From: Bradyrhizobium sp. AZCC 1721
GTDB taxonomy: Bacteria > Pseudomonadota > Alphaproteobacteria > Rhizobiales > Xanthobacteraceae
DNA length: 64,000 bases
NCBI RefSeq assembly: GCF_036924715.1
Contig: NZ_JAZHSB010000001.1
Span: 2,905,001 to 2,969,000 of the forward strand
Direction: 5' to 3'
In this document: piece after piece, positions 44,648 to 54,987 of the stretch
How positions within the stretch are numbered: the stretch's first letter is position 1
How the letters are laid out: every line of letters starts with the position of its first letter
The notes under the pieces: generated by a model
The model's database searches: none
Told to the model about the DNA's origin: nothing
What the model saw: the letters and a program-made list of their open reading frames with translations, nothing else
Translations under genes and position numbers: made by a program

Positions 44648-44678
44648 CCCCCGCTTCTGACTGGATAAGAAGCGGGGG
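44648..44678 (-). terminator. Stem-loop after the 3-hydroxyisobutyrate dehydrogenase-like gene
   Basis: CCCCCGCTTCT and AGAAGCGGGGG form a perfect 11-bp stem around a 9-nt loop. On the minus strand it lies 33 bp after the stop codon and is followed by a T-containing stretch (TTCCGTCT). It would separate this gene from the kinase downstream. Confidence 0.75.
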
Positions 44679-44710
44679 CTTTGCTCGTTGCCTTAACCTC
44701 TTTCTTTAAC

Positions 44711-45583
44711 TCACCGCTCCAGCCGGGCCAAAAGGCTCGACGTATCCCAGCGTTTGCCGCCCATCTTCTCGACCTCGGCGTAGAACTGATCGACGAGGGC
44801 GGTCACCGGCAGGTTGGCGCCGTTGCGGCGGGCCTCACTGATGCAGATCGAGAGGTCCTTGCGCATCCATTCGACGGCAAAGCCGAAGTCGAACTTGCCG
44901 TCGTTCATGGTCTTGTAGCGGTTCTCCATCTGCCAGGACTGCGCCGCGCCCTTGGAGATGGTCTCGATCACGGACGCGACGTCGAGTCCTGACTTCTTGG
45001 CGAAATGAATGCCCTCGGACAGTCCCTGGACGAGACCTGCGATGCAGATCTGATTGACCATCTTGGTGAGCTGTCCGGCGCCGGCGGGCCCGAGCAGTTT
45101 GCACATCCTTGCGTAAGCGCCGGAAATGATCGGCTCGGCAGCGGCATAGGCGTCTTCCTTGCCGCCGCACATCACCGTCAGCACGCCGTTTTCCGCCCCC
45201 GCCTGGCCACCGGACACCGGCGCGTCGATGAACTTGAAGCCGGCCTTGACGGCGGCAGCATCGAGCTCGCGGGCGACTTCGGCGGAGGCGGTGGTGTGAT
45301 CGACGAATACCGCACCCTTCTTCATGCCGGCGAAGGCGCCATCGGTGCCGATCGTGACCGCGCGCAGGTCATTGTCGTTGCCGACGCAGCACATCACGAA
45401 ATCCTGACCTTCCGCCGCGGCCTTCGGCGTCGGCGCGGTGCGCCCGCCGAACTTGTCCGCCCACTCCTTCGCCTTGGCCCCGGTCCGGTTGTACACGGTC
45501 ACCTCGTGGCCGCCTTTTTTCGCCAGATGTCCTGCCATGGGGAAGCCCATTACGCCGAGACCGAGAAAAGCGACTTTAGCCAT
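44711..45583 (-). CDS. Beta-hydroxyacid dehydrogenase (3-hydroxyisobutyrate/tartronate semialdehyde type)
   Basis: A 290 aa NAD(P)-dependent enzyme. Rossmann motif FLGLGVMGFPMAGHLAKKG at the N-terminus, substrate-site DAPVSGGQAGAENGVLTVMCGG, and catalytic K in GQLTKMVNQICIAGL. The family includes 3-hydroxyisobutyrate dehydrogenase, tartronate semialdehyde reductase and succinic semialdehyde reductases; the sequence does not decide. No operon partner, as a strong terminator follows. It diverges from the VOC gene at 45756. Confidence 0.88.
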   Translation of the reverse strand: MAKVAFLGLGVMGFPMAGHLAKKGGHEVTVYNRTGAKAKEWADKFGGRTAPTPKAAAEGQDFVMCCVGNDNDLRAVTIGTDGAFAGMKKGAVFVDHTTASAEVARELDAAAVKAGFKFIDAPVSGGQAGAENGVLTVMCGGKEDAYAAAEPIISGAYARMCKLLGPAGAGQLTKMVNQICIAGLVQGLSEGIHFAKKSGLDVASVIETISKGAAQSWQMENRYKTMNDGKFDFGFAVEWMRKDLSICISEARRNGANLPVTALVDQFYAEVEKMGGKRWDTSSLLARLER

Positions 45584-45755
45584 GTGTGTTACCTTGGAGT
45601 TTTCGCCGGCGACGTTGGGCCGGCCGGACGGTGTTTTTGGAGGAGCCGCACCATAACCGCTGCGCAGGGGAGGGCAACGCCTTCGTTGGTGGGCGGGGCC
45701 GGATTCGTGCTAGGATAGTTCCTCAAGAACCTCACAAAAAAGGGAGTGACATCGC

Positions 45756-46193
45756 ATGGGCGTCAGCGTGGGCGTGCTCGACCATTTCAACATCCGGACC
45801 CGCAACCTTGCCGATACGGTCCGGTTCTATGAGGACATTCTGGGCCTGGAAAAGGGCGCGCGGCCGAACTTCGCATTTCCCGGGGCGTGGATGTACAGCG
45901 AGGGCAAGGCGGTGGTGCACCTCGTCGATATCTCCAAGACCGACGAGCCGCAAAAGCCCGATTCCGGCGTTGTCCACCATGTCGCGTTTGCCAGCTACGG
46001 CTTTGACGGCATGAAACGGCGGCTGGAACAGAAGGGCATGGCGTACGACTCCCGGCAGGTTCCGGGCGGTGATCTCTGGCAGATCTTCGTCAATGACCCC
46101 AATGGCGTGATGATCGAGCTGAATTACGAGGCGGCCAAGGAGCAGGCGGCTGCCGCCCCCGCGGAGCGGCGGGATGACGTCGGAGCGAGATAG
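45756..46193 (+). CDS. VOC (glyoxalase/bleomycin resistance) superfamily protein
   Basis: A 145 aa protein with a single vicinal-oxygen-chelate unit: LDHFNIRTRNLADTVRFYEDILGLEKGARPNF, then VHHVAFASYGFDGMKRRLEQ and DPNGVMIELNYE. His and Glu metal-ligand positions are present (H10, H73-type, E123-type). Members include glyoxalases, dioxygenases and epimerases; substrate unknown. Divergent from the beta-hydroxyacid dehydrogenase gene. Confidence 0.82.
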   Translation: MGVSVGVLDHFNIRTRNLADTVRFYEDILGLEKGARPNFAFPGAWMYSEGKAVVHLVDISKTDEPQKPDSGVVHHVAFASYGFDGMKRRLEQKGMAYDSRQVPGGDLWQIFVNDPNGVMIELNYEAAKEQAAAAPAERRDDVGAR

Positions 46194-46260
46194 CCTTTTG
46201 CGCTGAACCGCTCTATGGGTCGCATCAGACTGGCATAGCGTCTTGGAACGCGGCTCCGCT

Positions 46261-46311
46261 TTCGGACTTGGTCCGGAGCGGGTCGGGTTCGCGTCAAGAA
46301 TGCGCGTCAAA
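46261..46311 (+). repeat. Dispersed palindromic repeat, copy 1
   Basis: A GGACTTGGTCC-type hairpin followed by GGTTCGCGTCAAGAATGCGC and GTCAAA. The same arrangement recurs at 58298-58354. It lies just upstream of the apbC gene. Confidence 0.5.
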
Positions 46312-46369
46312 ACAAGCGAGTGGGGCCCGGTTCTCACTCGGAACCGCAAGGGCTTCAGGAGATGCGCGA

Positions 46370-47503
46370 GTGAGCGTAACACAGCAACAGGTTCTCGATG
46401 CCCTTCGCCGGGTGGCCTCGCCGCGCGGCGTGACACTGACCAATGCCAACGTACTGTCGGCGATCTCGGTCACCGACGGCAAGGTGTTCTTCTCCATCAA
46501 TGTCGACGCCGCAGAGGCTCAAGCCTGGGAAAGCGTGCGCGCGCAGGCCGAAGCCGCGGTGCGCGCGATCCCCGGTGTCAGCACCGCAATGATCGCGCTC
46601 ACGGCCGAGCGCAAGCCAGGATCGCCGCAGGCCGCGCCCGCGGCGCATCGGCATGCGCATGGCGTGCAACCCGCTTCTGCCCACCGCCCGCCGCAGGGCG
46701 CGGCGTCGCCGATGTCGAAGCAGGCGGAGATTCCTGGCGTTGCCGCCATCATCGCCGTGGCCTCGGGCAAGGGCGGTGTCGGCAAGTCGACCACAGCGCT
46801 CAATTTGGCGCTTGGCCTACGCGACCTCGGCCTGCGCGTCGGGCTGCTCGATGCCGACATTTACGGCCCCTCGGTGCCGCGGCTCACCGGCATCAGCGAA
46901 AAGCCGCAGCTCAACGACGACCGCAAGATGATTCCGATCAAGCGTTTCGGGCTTTCGATCATGTCGATCGGCTTCCTGGTCGAGGAAGACACCGCGATGA
47001 TCTGGCGCGGGCCGATGGTGATGTCGGCGATCACCCAGATGTTGCGTGACGTGGCGTGGGGCACGCTCGATATTCTCGTCGTCGATATGCCGCCCGGTAC
47101 GGGAGACGCGCAATTGACCCTGGCGCAGAACGTGCCGCTGAAGGGAGCGGTGATTATCTCAACCCCGCAGGACCTCTCCCTGATCGACGCGCGGCGGGGG
47201 CTTGCGATGTTCAGGAAGGTCAACGTGCCGGTGCTCGGCATCGTCGAGAACATGAGCTACTTCCAGTGTCCCGAGTGCGGCACGCGCTCGGACATTTTCG
47301 GCCATGGCGGCGCGCGCCATGAGGCGGAGCGGCTGGGTGTCCCATTCTTGGGCGAAATTCCACTGCACATGTCGATCCGGACCACCTCGGATGAAGGTAA
47401 TCCGGTGGTGGCTAGCGAGCCTGATGGCCCGCATGCCGCGGTCTACCGGGCCATCGGGACCAAGGTTCGCGACCAGCTTCAGGGCGCGATTGCCGCGGCC
47501 TGA
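46370..47503 (+). CDS. apbC: Mrp/ApbC-type iron-sulfur carrier ATPase
   Basis: P-loop ATPase of 377 aa that carries Fe-S clusters to target proteins. An N-terminal DUF59-like part (QQVLDALRRVASPRG...) is followed by a low-complexity AAPAAHRHAHG linker, then Walker A GKGGVGKS at residues 133-140 and the C300-x2-C303 cluster motif (CPECG). GTG 46370 lies 8 nt after AGGAG; the frame is open another 102 bp but without fit to the family. Single gene. Confidence 0.92.
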   Translation: MSVTQQQVLDALRRVASPRGVTLTNANVLSAISVTDGKVFFSINVDAAEAQAWESVRAQAEAAVRAIPGVSTAMIALTAERKPGSPQAAPAAHRHAHGVQPASAHRPPQGAASPMSKQAEIPGVAAIIAVASGKGGVGKSTTALNLALGLRDLGLRVGLLDADIYGPSVPRLTGISEKPQLNDDRKMIPIKRFGLSIMSIGFLVEEDTAMIWRGPMVMSAITQMLRDVAWGTLDILVVDMPPGTGDAQLTLAQNVPLKGAVIISTPQDLSLIDARRGLAMFRKVNVPVLGIVENMSYFQCPECGTRSDIFGHGGARHEAERLGVPFLGEIPLHMSIRTTSDEGNPVVASEPDGPHAAVYRAIGTKVRDQLQGAIAAA

Positions 47504-47684
47504 GGTTGCATTGTCCGCGCCCATACGACTTTCGTTTAATCAGTGCAGTCATGCCTTTGTCGCGTTTTCGAACGCGAACTTCCGTGTTAAAGCGCCCCCG
47601 CCAGAGCGCCCCGGATGCCGTGGAATTCGTCCCGCCGGAGGAACGCTCGAGGAAATTTGGGGAACGACCCGAAGGAGAGCTTGA

Positions 47685-48773
<1,089 letters not shown>

Positions 48774-48808
48774 TCGGAGCCGGATACCTATCCCAAAGCG
48801 CTTACGAG

Positions 48809-48842
48809 AAAGCCCGGCCTTCGCAGGAAGGTCGGGCTTTTT
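48809..48842 (+). terminator. Intrinsic terminator after TRAP binding protein 1
   Basis: AAAGCCCGGCCTTC, loop GCAG, then GAAGGTCGGGCTTTTT: one G-T pair in a 14-bp stem followed by a T-run. Ends the first binding-protein transcript so the second is separately expressed. Confidence 0.85.
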
Positions 48843-48946
48843 CGCGTTTCCATCCAATTACTTATGGAAATCGGTGGCCGGATGTTCCATGCTTGATTCC
48901 AAGCCTCGACACGAAGGCTGACCGGCACAACCAAAAGGGATGGAAT

Positions 48947-50035
48947 ATGAAGCGAAGAGATTTTCTCAAAGTAACCGGCTTGGGTGCGGCAGGTGCTGCA
49001 ACGATCGCAGCGCCCGCGATTGCGCAGGGCTTGCCCGAAATCAAGTGGCGCATGCCGACGAGCTGGCCGAAGTCCTTGGACACGCTCTATGGCGGTGCCG
49101 AATTGATGGCCAAGATGGTCGGCGAAGCCACCGACAACAAGTTTCAGATCCAGACCTTTGCAGGCGGTGAGATCGTGCCGGGTCTGCAGGTTCTGGATGC
49201 TGTGCAAAACGGCACCTGCGAGATCGGACATACTGCCTCGTACTACTATTTCGGCAAGGATCCGACCTTCACCTTTGGCTCCGCGGTGCCGTTCGGCCCG
49301 AACCAGCGCCTGAACCAGGCCTGGTACATGTTGGGCGGCGGCAAGGAACTGCTCAACGAGTTCTACAAGAAGTACAACGTCACCTCGCTGCTGGCCGGCA
49401 ACACCGGCTGCCAGATGGGCGGCTGGTTCCGGAAGGAGATCAAGACGGTCGACGATCTCAAGGGCCTCAAATTCCGTATCGGCGGCTTCTCGGGGAAGGT
49501 TTTGCAGAAGCTAGGCGCGGTGCCTCAGCAAATCGCCGGCGGCGATATCTATCCGGCGCTGGAGAAGGGTACCATCGACGGCGCGGAATGGGTTGGTCCC
49601 TACGATGACGAGAAGCTCGGCTTCTACAAGGTCGCGCCCCACTATTACTATCCCGGCTGGTGGGAAGGCGGACCGATGCTGCTGGCGTTCGTCAACCTCG
49701 ACAAGTGGAATGCGCTGCCGAAATTCTACCAGAGCGTTCTCGAGCAGGCCGGTCATCAGGCCAATAACTGGATGATGGCGAAATACGACCAAGCCAATCC
49801 TCTCGCGCTCCGCAAGCTGATTGCGGGCGGCGCCAAGCTGCAGGCATTCCCGGCGCCAGTCATGGAAGCCTGCTACAAGGCCGCGAAGGAATTGCACAGC
49901 GAAGTCTCCGCCGGCAACGCGGACTTCAAGAAGGTCAACGAGTCGCTGAGCAGCTTTACGAACAACGGATATCAGTGGTTCCAGGTCGCCGAACTCGGTT
50001 ACGACTACTTCATGGCTCGCCGTTCGCAGAGTTGA
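48947..50035 (+). CDS. TRAP substrate-binding protein 2 (TakP-like)
   Basis: Same length (362 aa) and architecture as the preceding receptor: Tat signal [81 protein letters not shown]. Roughly three in five residues agree by eye, so it is an old tandem duplicate. ATG 48947 begins the Tat signal; the frame is open to 48893. Its own terminator follows. The ligand may differ from that of protein 1. Confidence 0.88.
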   Translation: MKRRDFLKVTGLGAAGAATIAAPAIAQGLPEIKWRMPTSWPKSLDTLYGGAELMAKMVGEATDNKFQIQTFAGGEIVPGLQVLDAVQNGTCEIGHTASYYYFGKDPTFTFGSAVPFGPNQRLNQAWYMLGGGKELLNEFYKKYNVTSLLAGNTGCQMGGWFRKEIKTVDDLKGLKFRIGGFSGKVLQKLGAVPQQIAGGDIYPALEKGTIDGAEWVGPYDDEKLGFYKVAPHYYYPGWWEGGPMLLAFVNLDKWNALPKFYQSVLEQAGHQANNWMMAKYDQANPLALRKLIAGGAKLQAFPAPVMEACYKAAKELHSEVSAGNADFKKVNESLSSFTNNGYQWFQVAELGYDYFMARRSQS

Positions 50036-50064
50036 TTGCCGCCGAGAGAGAAATCGGCAGCAAA

Positions 50065-50098
50065 AACCCCGGAGCGAAAGCTCCGGGGTTCTTTATTT
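50065..50098 (+). terminator. Intrinsic terminator after TRAP binding protein 2
   Basis: AACCCCGGAGC, GAAA tetraloop, GCTCCGGGGTT, then CTTTATTT. A perfect stem with a stable loop and T-run; it may also act on the convergent dctM transcript. Confidence 0.88.
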
Positions 50099-50127
50099 GG
50101 GTGAAGCGGATGACGTGAGCGAGGGCG

Positions 50128-51783
50128 CTACTGTTTGGGCTGCCCGAAATCCAGCGGCGGCAATTCGATCTGCGGCACCTCGATCTTGATCGAGTTCGGA
50201 TCGATCGTCGACGCCGCGCCCTTGTAGTGCATCACCATCGCCGGGAACATGATGACCAATATCACCATGATGACCTGGATCACGACGAACGGCACCGCGC
50301 CCCAATAGATCTGGCCGGTTGTCACCGGGTCCATGCGCTTGCCGGTGACGCGGTCGATATAGGATTCCTTCGGCGCCACCGAGCGCAGATAGAACAGCGC
50401 GAAGCCGAACGGCGGGTGCATGAACGACGTCTGCATGTTGACGCCGAGAATGACGCCGAACCAGATCAGGTCGATGCCGAGCTTTTCAGCCGCGGGTCCG
50501 AGCAACGGAATAATGATGAAGGCCAGTTCGAAGAAGTCGAGGAAGAAGGCCAGGACGAAGACGAGGGCGTTGACGAAAAGGAGGAAGCCGATCTGGCCGC
50601 CGGGCAGGGAGGTCAAGAGATGCTCGACCCAGATGTGGCCGTTCACGCCGTAGAACGTCAGCGAGAAAACGCGCGCGCCGATCAGGATGAAGATCACGAA
50701 GGCCGACAGCTTGGCCGTCGATTCCGTCGCTTGCCGGATCAGATCCCAGCTCAGCCGGCGCTTGGCGGCGCCGAGAATGAGTGCACCGGCCGCGCCCATC
50801 GCGCCGCCTTCGGTCGGCGTGGCAATGCCGACGAAGATCGTGCCGAGCACCAGGAAGATCAGGAATAGCGGCGGCACCATCACGAAGGTCGTCTGCTGCG
50901 CCATCGCCGACAGGAAACGGAAGCCGGTGAACTTATGAATGAGCCAGTTCGCCACCGCCACGAAGAAGGCGAACAGGATGCCGTAGAACATGCTGAGCAC
51001 GACGTAGTCGGCTCCGCGCGCCTCCGAATGGCGCATCATGAACCAGCCGAAAACGCAACTGACGATGAAGAGGACGCCGAGCGACCAAAGTCCGCGGCTG
51101 CCATCAGGCTCGCGAAAACCGACCGCATCCGCTGGCAGACCCGGAGCAGCCTTGGGAAAGATCATGCTTACCAGGAACGCGTAGCCGGCATACAGGCCAG
51201 CAAGCACGATTCCCGGGACGAACGCGCCCTCGTACATGTCGCCGACCGACTTGCCGAGCTGGTCGGCCATCACGATCAGGACGAGAGAGGGAGGAATGAT
51301 CTGCGCCAGCGTACCGGAAGCGGCGATGACGCCGGACGCCATCCTTCGGTCGTAGCCATAGCGCAACATGATCGGCAGCGAGATAAGGCCCATCGAGATG
51401 ACGGAAGCGGCAACGACACCTGTGGTCGCCGCGAGCAACGCGCCGACGAAAATGACGGCATAGGCGAGGCCGCCGCGGATCGTGCCGAACAATTGTCCGA
51501 TCGTATCGAGCAGATCCTCGGCCATGCCCGACCGTTCGAGCACCAGTCCCATGAACGTGAAGAACGGAATGGCGAGCAGCGTGTCGTTGTTCATCACGCC
51601 GTAGACGCGCTCAGGCAGCGCTTGCAGGAAGTCTGGGCGGAACTCGCCAAGCTCGATGCCGACAAAGGCGAAGATCAGTCCAACCGCGCCGAGCGAAAAT
51701 GCCGCCGGATAGCCCAGCAGCAGGATAATCACCAGTGACGCGAACATGATCGGCGCCATGTTGGCGATGAGAAAAGCAGTCAT
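50128..51783 (-). CDS. TRAP transporter large permease (DctM), copy 1
   Basis: Inner-membrane permease of 551 aa with about 12 hydrophobic segments. DctM signatures: LLLGYPAAFSLGAVGLIFAFVG, AIPFFTFMGLVLERSGMAEDLL and GVVAASVISMGLISLPIMLRYGY; late helices LVFVLAFFLDFFELAFIIIPLLGPAA and MQTSFMHPPFGFALFYLRS. Ends KIEVPQIELPPLDFGQPKQ, a tail shared with copy 2. Follows its DctQ gene by 27 bp. Confidence 0.9.
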   Translation of the reverse strand: MTAFLIANMAPIMFASLVIILLLGYPAAFSLGAVGLIFAFVGIELGEFRPDFLQALPERVYGVMNNDTLLAIPFFTFMGLVLERSGMAEDLLDTIGQLFGTIRGGLAYAVIFVGALLAATTGVVAASVISMGLISLPIMLRYGYDRRMASGVIAASGTLAQIIPPSLVLIVMADQLGKSVGDMYEGAFVPGIVLAGLYAGYAFLVSMIFPKAAPGLPADAVGFREPDGSRGLWSLGVLFIVSCVFGWFMMRHSEARGADYVVLSMFYGILFAFFVAVANWLIHKFTGFRFLSAMAQQTTFVMVPPLFLIFLVLGTIFVGIATPTEGGAMGAAGALILGAAKRRLSWDLIRQATESTAKLSAFVIFILIGARVFSLTFYGVNGHIWVEHLLTSLPGGQIGFLLFVNALVFVLAFFLDFFELAFIIIPLLGPAAEKLGIDLIWFGVILGVNMQTSFMHPPFGFALFYLRSVAPKESYIDRVTGKRMDPVTTGQIYWGAVPFVVIQVIMVILVIMFPAMVMHYKGAASTIDPNSIKIEVPQIELPPLDFGQPKQ

Positions 51784-51810
51784 CTAGTCCCCCTGAGATC
51801 GCGCCGACGA

Positions 51811-52392
51811 TCAGCGTTTTTCGATCGCCTCGACGAGGTGTTCGACCTCGGCTTCGAGAGCATGTATCTGCGATGCGTGTGGATCCGGAATCAGGCCGCG
51901 CATCACGGCGATTCGCTTGATCAGTTCGGAAATGCCCTGAGCGAACAGGAACACGAACCCGATGATGATCAGCGATTTGGCCGGCCATTGCGGCAGACCA
52001 CCGGCATTGCCGGACTGTTCGTTGATTTCAACCGAGCGCATGAAGAACGGACCGCCGGTGACGATCATCACGATGCAGAGTGGCATCAGGAAAAATACAT
52101 GGCCGATGATGTCGACGATATCCCGCCAGCGCTTGGAAAACATGTTGTTTACGATATCGATGCGGATGTGCTCGTTGTCGAGCATCGTCCATGGCGAGCA
52201 CAGCAGAAAGACAACGCCGAACAGCACCCACTGCAGCTCCAGCCAGGAATTCGACGACACGTCGAAAGTCTTGCGCACGACCGCGTTGGTGGCCGAGATG
52301 AGCACGGCTATCAGAATGAGCCACGCCAGGCGCTTGCCCGTCCACCGCGTGAACGCGTCGATTCCCCGGCTCAATTTCAAAAGCGATTGCAA
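51811..52392 (-). CDS. TRAP transporter small permease (DctQ), copy 1
   Basis: A 193 aa four-helix membrane protein: LAWLILIAVLISATNAVVRK, WVLFGVVFLLCSPWTML, IGHVFFLMPLCIVMIVTGGPFFMRSVEINEQSGNAGGLPQWPAKSLIIIGFVFLFAQGISELIKRIAVM. The NAGGLPQWPAKSL stretch is typical of DctQ. A GGAGGGT lies upstream. Pairs with DctM copy 1. Confidence 0.87.
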   Translation of the reverse strand: MQSLLKLSRGIDAFTRWTGKRLAWLILIAVLISATNAVVRKTFDVSSNSWLELQWVLFGVVFLLCSPWTMLDNEHIRIDIVNNMFSKRWRDIVDIIGHVFFLMPLCIVMIVTGGPFFMRSVEINEQSGNAGGLPQWPAKSLIIIGFVFLFAQGISELIKRIAVMRGLIPDPHASQIHALEAEVEHLVEAIEKR

Positions 52393-52632
52393 CGATGACC
52401 CTCCCAGACTGACGCCTCTGCCGTCTTGACCGCGCGGTTAGGCGCAGCCGGCTTATCCTGCCGAGCTAGCATGAAGCCGATGCACCAAACCAGCGCTCGC
52501 TGCTGCCGTCAATCGGAAGTTTGTTGATATTGAAGGGGAATATTTCGTCTGCGGAATACCATTGCGCCTTGGCCTGGGCGGCAGGCTGTGGGCACAATTT
52601 CGTCAACGAGTCATTGTTTGCCGGATCAGTTT

Positions 52633-54240
52633 CTACTGCTGCTTGAGCGGACCTAAATCCAGCGGCGGCAATTCGATCTGCGGAACCTCAATTCTGATCT
52701 TGCTGAGATCCTCCGCGCTCACCGGCTTGTCCAGCAACGCGGTAACGGTCCAGGGGAAAGCGATCACCAGCACGACCATGATGACCTGCAGGCCGATCCA
52801 GGGGATCGCCCCCCAATAAATGTCGGAACTCTTGACTTCCTTGGGCGCCACGCCGCGCAGGTAAAACAGCGCAAAGCCGAACGGCGGATGCAGGAACGAC
52901 GTCTGCATGTTGACGCACAACATCACGCCGAACCAGATCAAAGCCGCATCCGCGCCGACCACTGGCGCCAGCACCTTTTGCGCAATCGGCGCAACCATCG
53001 GCAGGATGATGAAGGCGATCTCGAAGAAGTCGAGGAAGAACGCCAGGAAGAAGATGAACAGGTTGATGAAGATCAGGAAGCCCCAGACCCCGCCGGGTAC
53101 CGAGGTCAGCATGTGCTCCAGCCAGACGCCGCCGGAGACGCCGAGGAACACCACGGAAAAGCAGGTCGAACCGATCAGGATGAACACCACCATCGAGGTG
53201 AGGCGCATCGTCGACTGATAGCCCTGACGGATGAGGTCGCGGAGGTCGGGAATGCGCACGGCTTCCAGACAAATCCAGATCACGGCGAGATAGGTGATTG
53301 CGAAGGCGATCTTGAAGAGAAAGCTGCCCGTGTAGAGGATTCCGAGAATCGTTCCGACGCCTGCGGCGACGATGCCGATCAGCAGAATCCTGTTGCCGGC
53401 CGCGCTGAATTCCTTGTGATGTATTGCAGCAAGCACGACGGCGCCAACGGCGCCCATCGCGCCGGCTTCGGTCGGCGTCGCCAGGCCCAGCATCATGGTG
53501 CCGAGCACGACGAAGATCAGCACCGCCGAGGGGATGATTCCCATCAGGCATTTTCGCCACAGCGGCCAGCCGGTCAGCGTCAACGCCGACCTCGGCACCG
53601 GCGGCACGTGGTCCGGCTTGATGATGCCGAGCACAAAGGTGTAGCCGGCGAACAGCGCGATCTGGAATAATGATGGTCCCCAAGCGCCGAGATACATATC
53701 GCCGACCGACTTGCCAAGCTGGTCGGCCAATACGATCAGCACCAGCGACGGCGGCACCAGTTGGGTGATGGTGCCCGAGGCCGCCAGCACGCCGGTGATG
53801 TAGCGCATGTTGTAGCCATAGCGGATCATCACCGGCATTGAGATCAGTGCCATGGCGATAACCTGAGCCGCCACCGTGCCGGTAATCGCGCCGAGAATGA
53901 AGCCGACGATGATGACGGAGTAGCCTAGTCCGCCGCGCACCGGGCCGAACAACTGGCCCATCGAATCCAGCATGTCTTCGGCCAGGCCGCATCGTTCGAG
54001 GACGGCGCCCATGAACGTGAAGAAAGGGATCGCCAGCAGCAATTCGTTGGCCAGCACGCTGCCGAAGATGCGGCCCGGAATCGCCTGCATGAAGCTGAAG
54101 TCGAAAAAGCCTAGATGGATCGCGAGAAAGCCGAACGAGAATCCGACCGCCGCCAGCGTGAATGCGACGGGAAAGCCGATCAGCATCGCCAGAATAAGTC
54201 CGCCGAACATCAGCGGCGGCATCATTTCCAGCGTGATCAT
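52633..54240 (-). CDS. TRAP transporter large permease (DctM), copy 2
   Basis: A 535 aa inner-membrane permease beginning MITLEMMPPLMFGGLILAMLIGFPVAFTLAAVGFSFGFLAI. Family motifs: AIPFFTFMGAVLERCGLAEDML and TGTVAAQVIAMALISMPVMIRYGY, MQTSFLHPPFGFALFYLRGVAPKEV. Its C-terminal tail IRIEVPQIELPPLDLGPLKQQ matches that of copy 1. The start codon overlaps the DctQ stop (ATGA). The frame runs further upstream only as a shadow of dctQ. Confidence 0.9.
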   Translation of the reverse strand: MITLEMMPPLMFGGLILAMLIGFPVAFTLAAVGFSFGFLAIHLGFFDFSFMQAIPGRIFGSVLANELLLAIPFFTFMGAVLERCGLAEDMLDSMGQLFGPVRGGLGYSVIIVGFILGAITGTVAAQVIAMALISMPVMIRYGYNMRYITGVLAASGTITQLVPPSLVLIVLADQLGKSVGDMYLGAWGPSLFQIALFAGYTFVLGIIKPDHVPPVPRSALTLTGWPLWRKCLMGIIPSAVLIFVVLGTMMLGLATPTEAGAMGAVGAVVLAAIHHKEFSAAGNRILLIGIVAAGVGTILGILYTGSFLFKIAFAITYLAVIWICLEAVRIPDLRDLIRQGYQSTMRLTSMVVFILIGSTCFSVVFLGVSGGVWLEHMLTSVPGGVWGFLIFINLFIFFLAFFLDFFEIAFIILPMVAPIAQKVLAPVVGADAALIWFGVMLCVNMQTSFLHPPFGFALFYLRGVAPKEVKSSDIYWGAIPWIGLQVIMVVLVIAFPWTVTALLDKPVSAEDLSKIRIEVPQIELPPLDLGPLKQQ

Positions 54241-54800
54241 TGCACCGGTCTTTCGTACCTGGCATCGATGGTCACGAGATTCTGCAGCGCGGCGACGCGC
54301 TTGATGACCTCCGAGACGCCCTGCAGTGCGAGCATCACGAAACCTGCGGGCACGACGAGCTTGATCGGCCAGCGCAACAGGCCTCCGGCGTTGCTGGATT
54401 CCTCGCCGACGGCGTAGGCCTGCAGGAAGAACGGCCAGGACAGCCAGGTCAGCAGCAGGCAGGCCGGGATCAGGAAGCACAGTGTTCCGATCAGGTCGAG
54501 CCAGAGCTGGCCGCGTTCGGAGAGCATCAAATAGAAGATTTCGACGCGAACATGCTCATTGCGCTTGAAGGTGTAGGAGGCGCCGAACATCACGAAGATG
54601 GCGAACATGTACCACTGCAGTTCGAGCCAGCCGTTGGAGCTATAGCCGAACGCGTAGCGGATCATCGCATTGCCGGCGCTGACCGTGCACGCTGCGAGGA
54701 CCAGAAGGTTGCAGAGATTGCCGATCTTTTCGTTGAGCAGATCGATGCCGGCACTGAGCGCTAACAACGGCCGCATCATACCTGCCCGGGCGGCGGCCAC
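54237..54800 (-). CDS. TRAP transporter small permease (DctQ), copy 2
   Basis: A 187 aa four-helix membrane protein related to the copy 1 partner: LCNLLVLAACTVSAGNAMIRYAFG, WYMFAIFVMFGASYTFKRNEHVRVEIFY, LIPACLLLTWLSWPFFLQAYAVGEESSNAGGLLRWPIKLVVPAGFVML. The start is uncertain: GTG 54800 or ATG 54779. Translationally coupled to dctM copy 2. Confidence 0.87.
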   Translation of the reverse strand: MAAARAGMMRPLLALSAGIDLLNEKIGNLCNLLVLAACTVSAGNAMIRYAFGYSSNGWLELQWYMFAIFVMFGASYTFKRNEHVRVEIFYLMLSERGQLWLDLIGTLCFLIPACLLLTWLSWPFFLQAYAVGEESSNAGGLLRWPIKLVVPAGFVMLALQGVSEVIKRVAALQNLVTIDARYERPVQ

Positions 54801-54987
54801 GACGCCATCGCCGATGTCGCGATCGATTGCATCGATCGTCCTCCCATTTTGCGCTTCCGCCGTCTTTGCCGCTCCGTTTAGGTGCGGTGGCCTGTCCAGC
54901 CATGCTGGCGTGAAGCAGCCGCACCATTCCAGCGCGCTGCAACAGCGTCAATCGGAAAATGCGTCGGACGATATGGGGCTGCGGTTA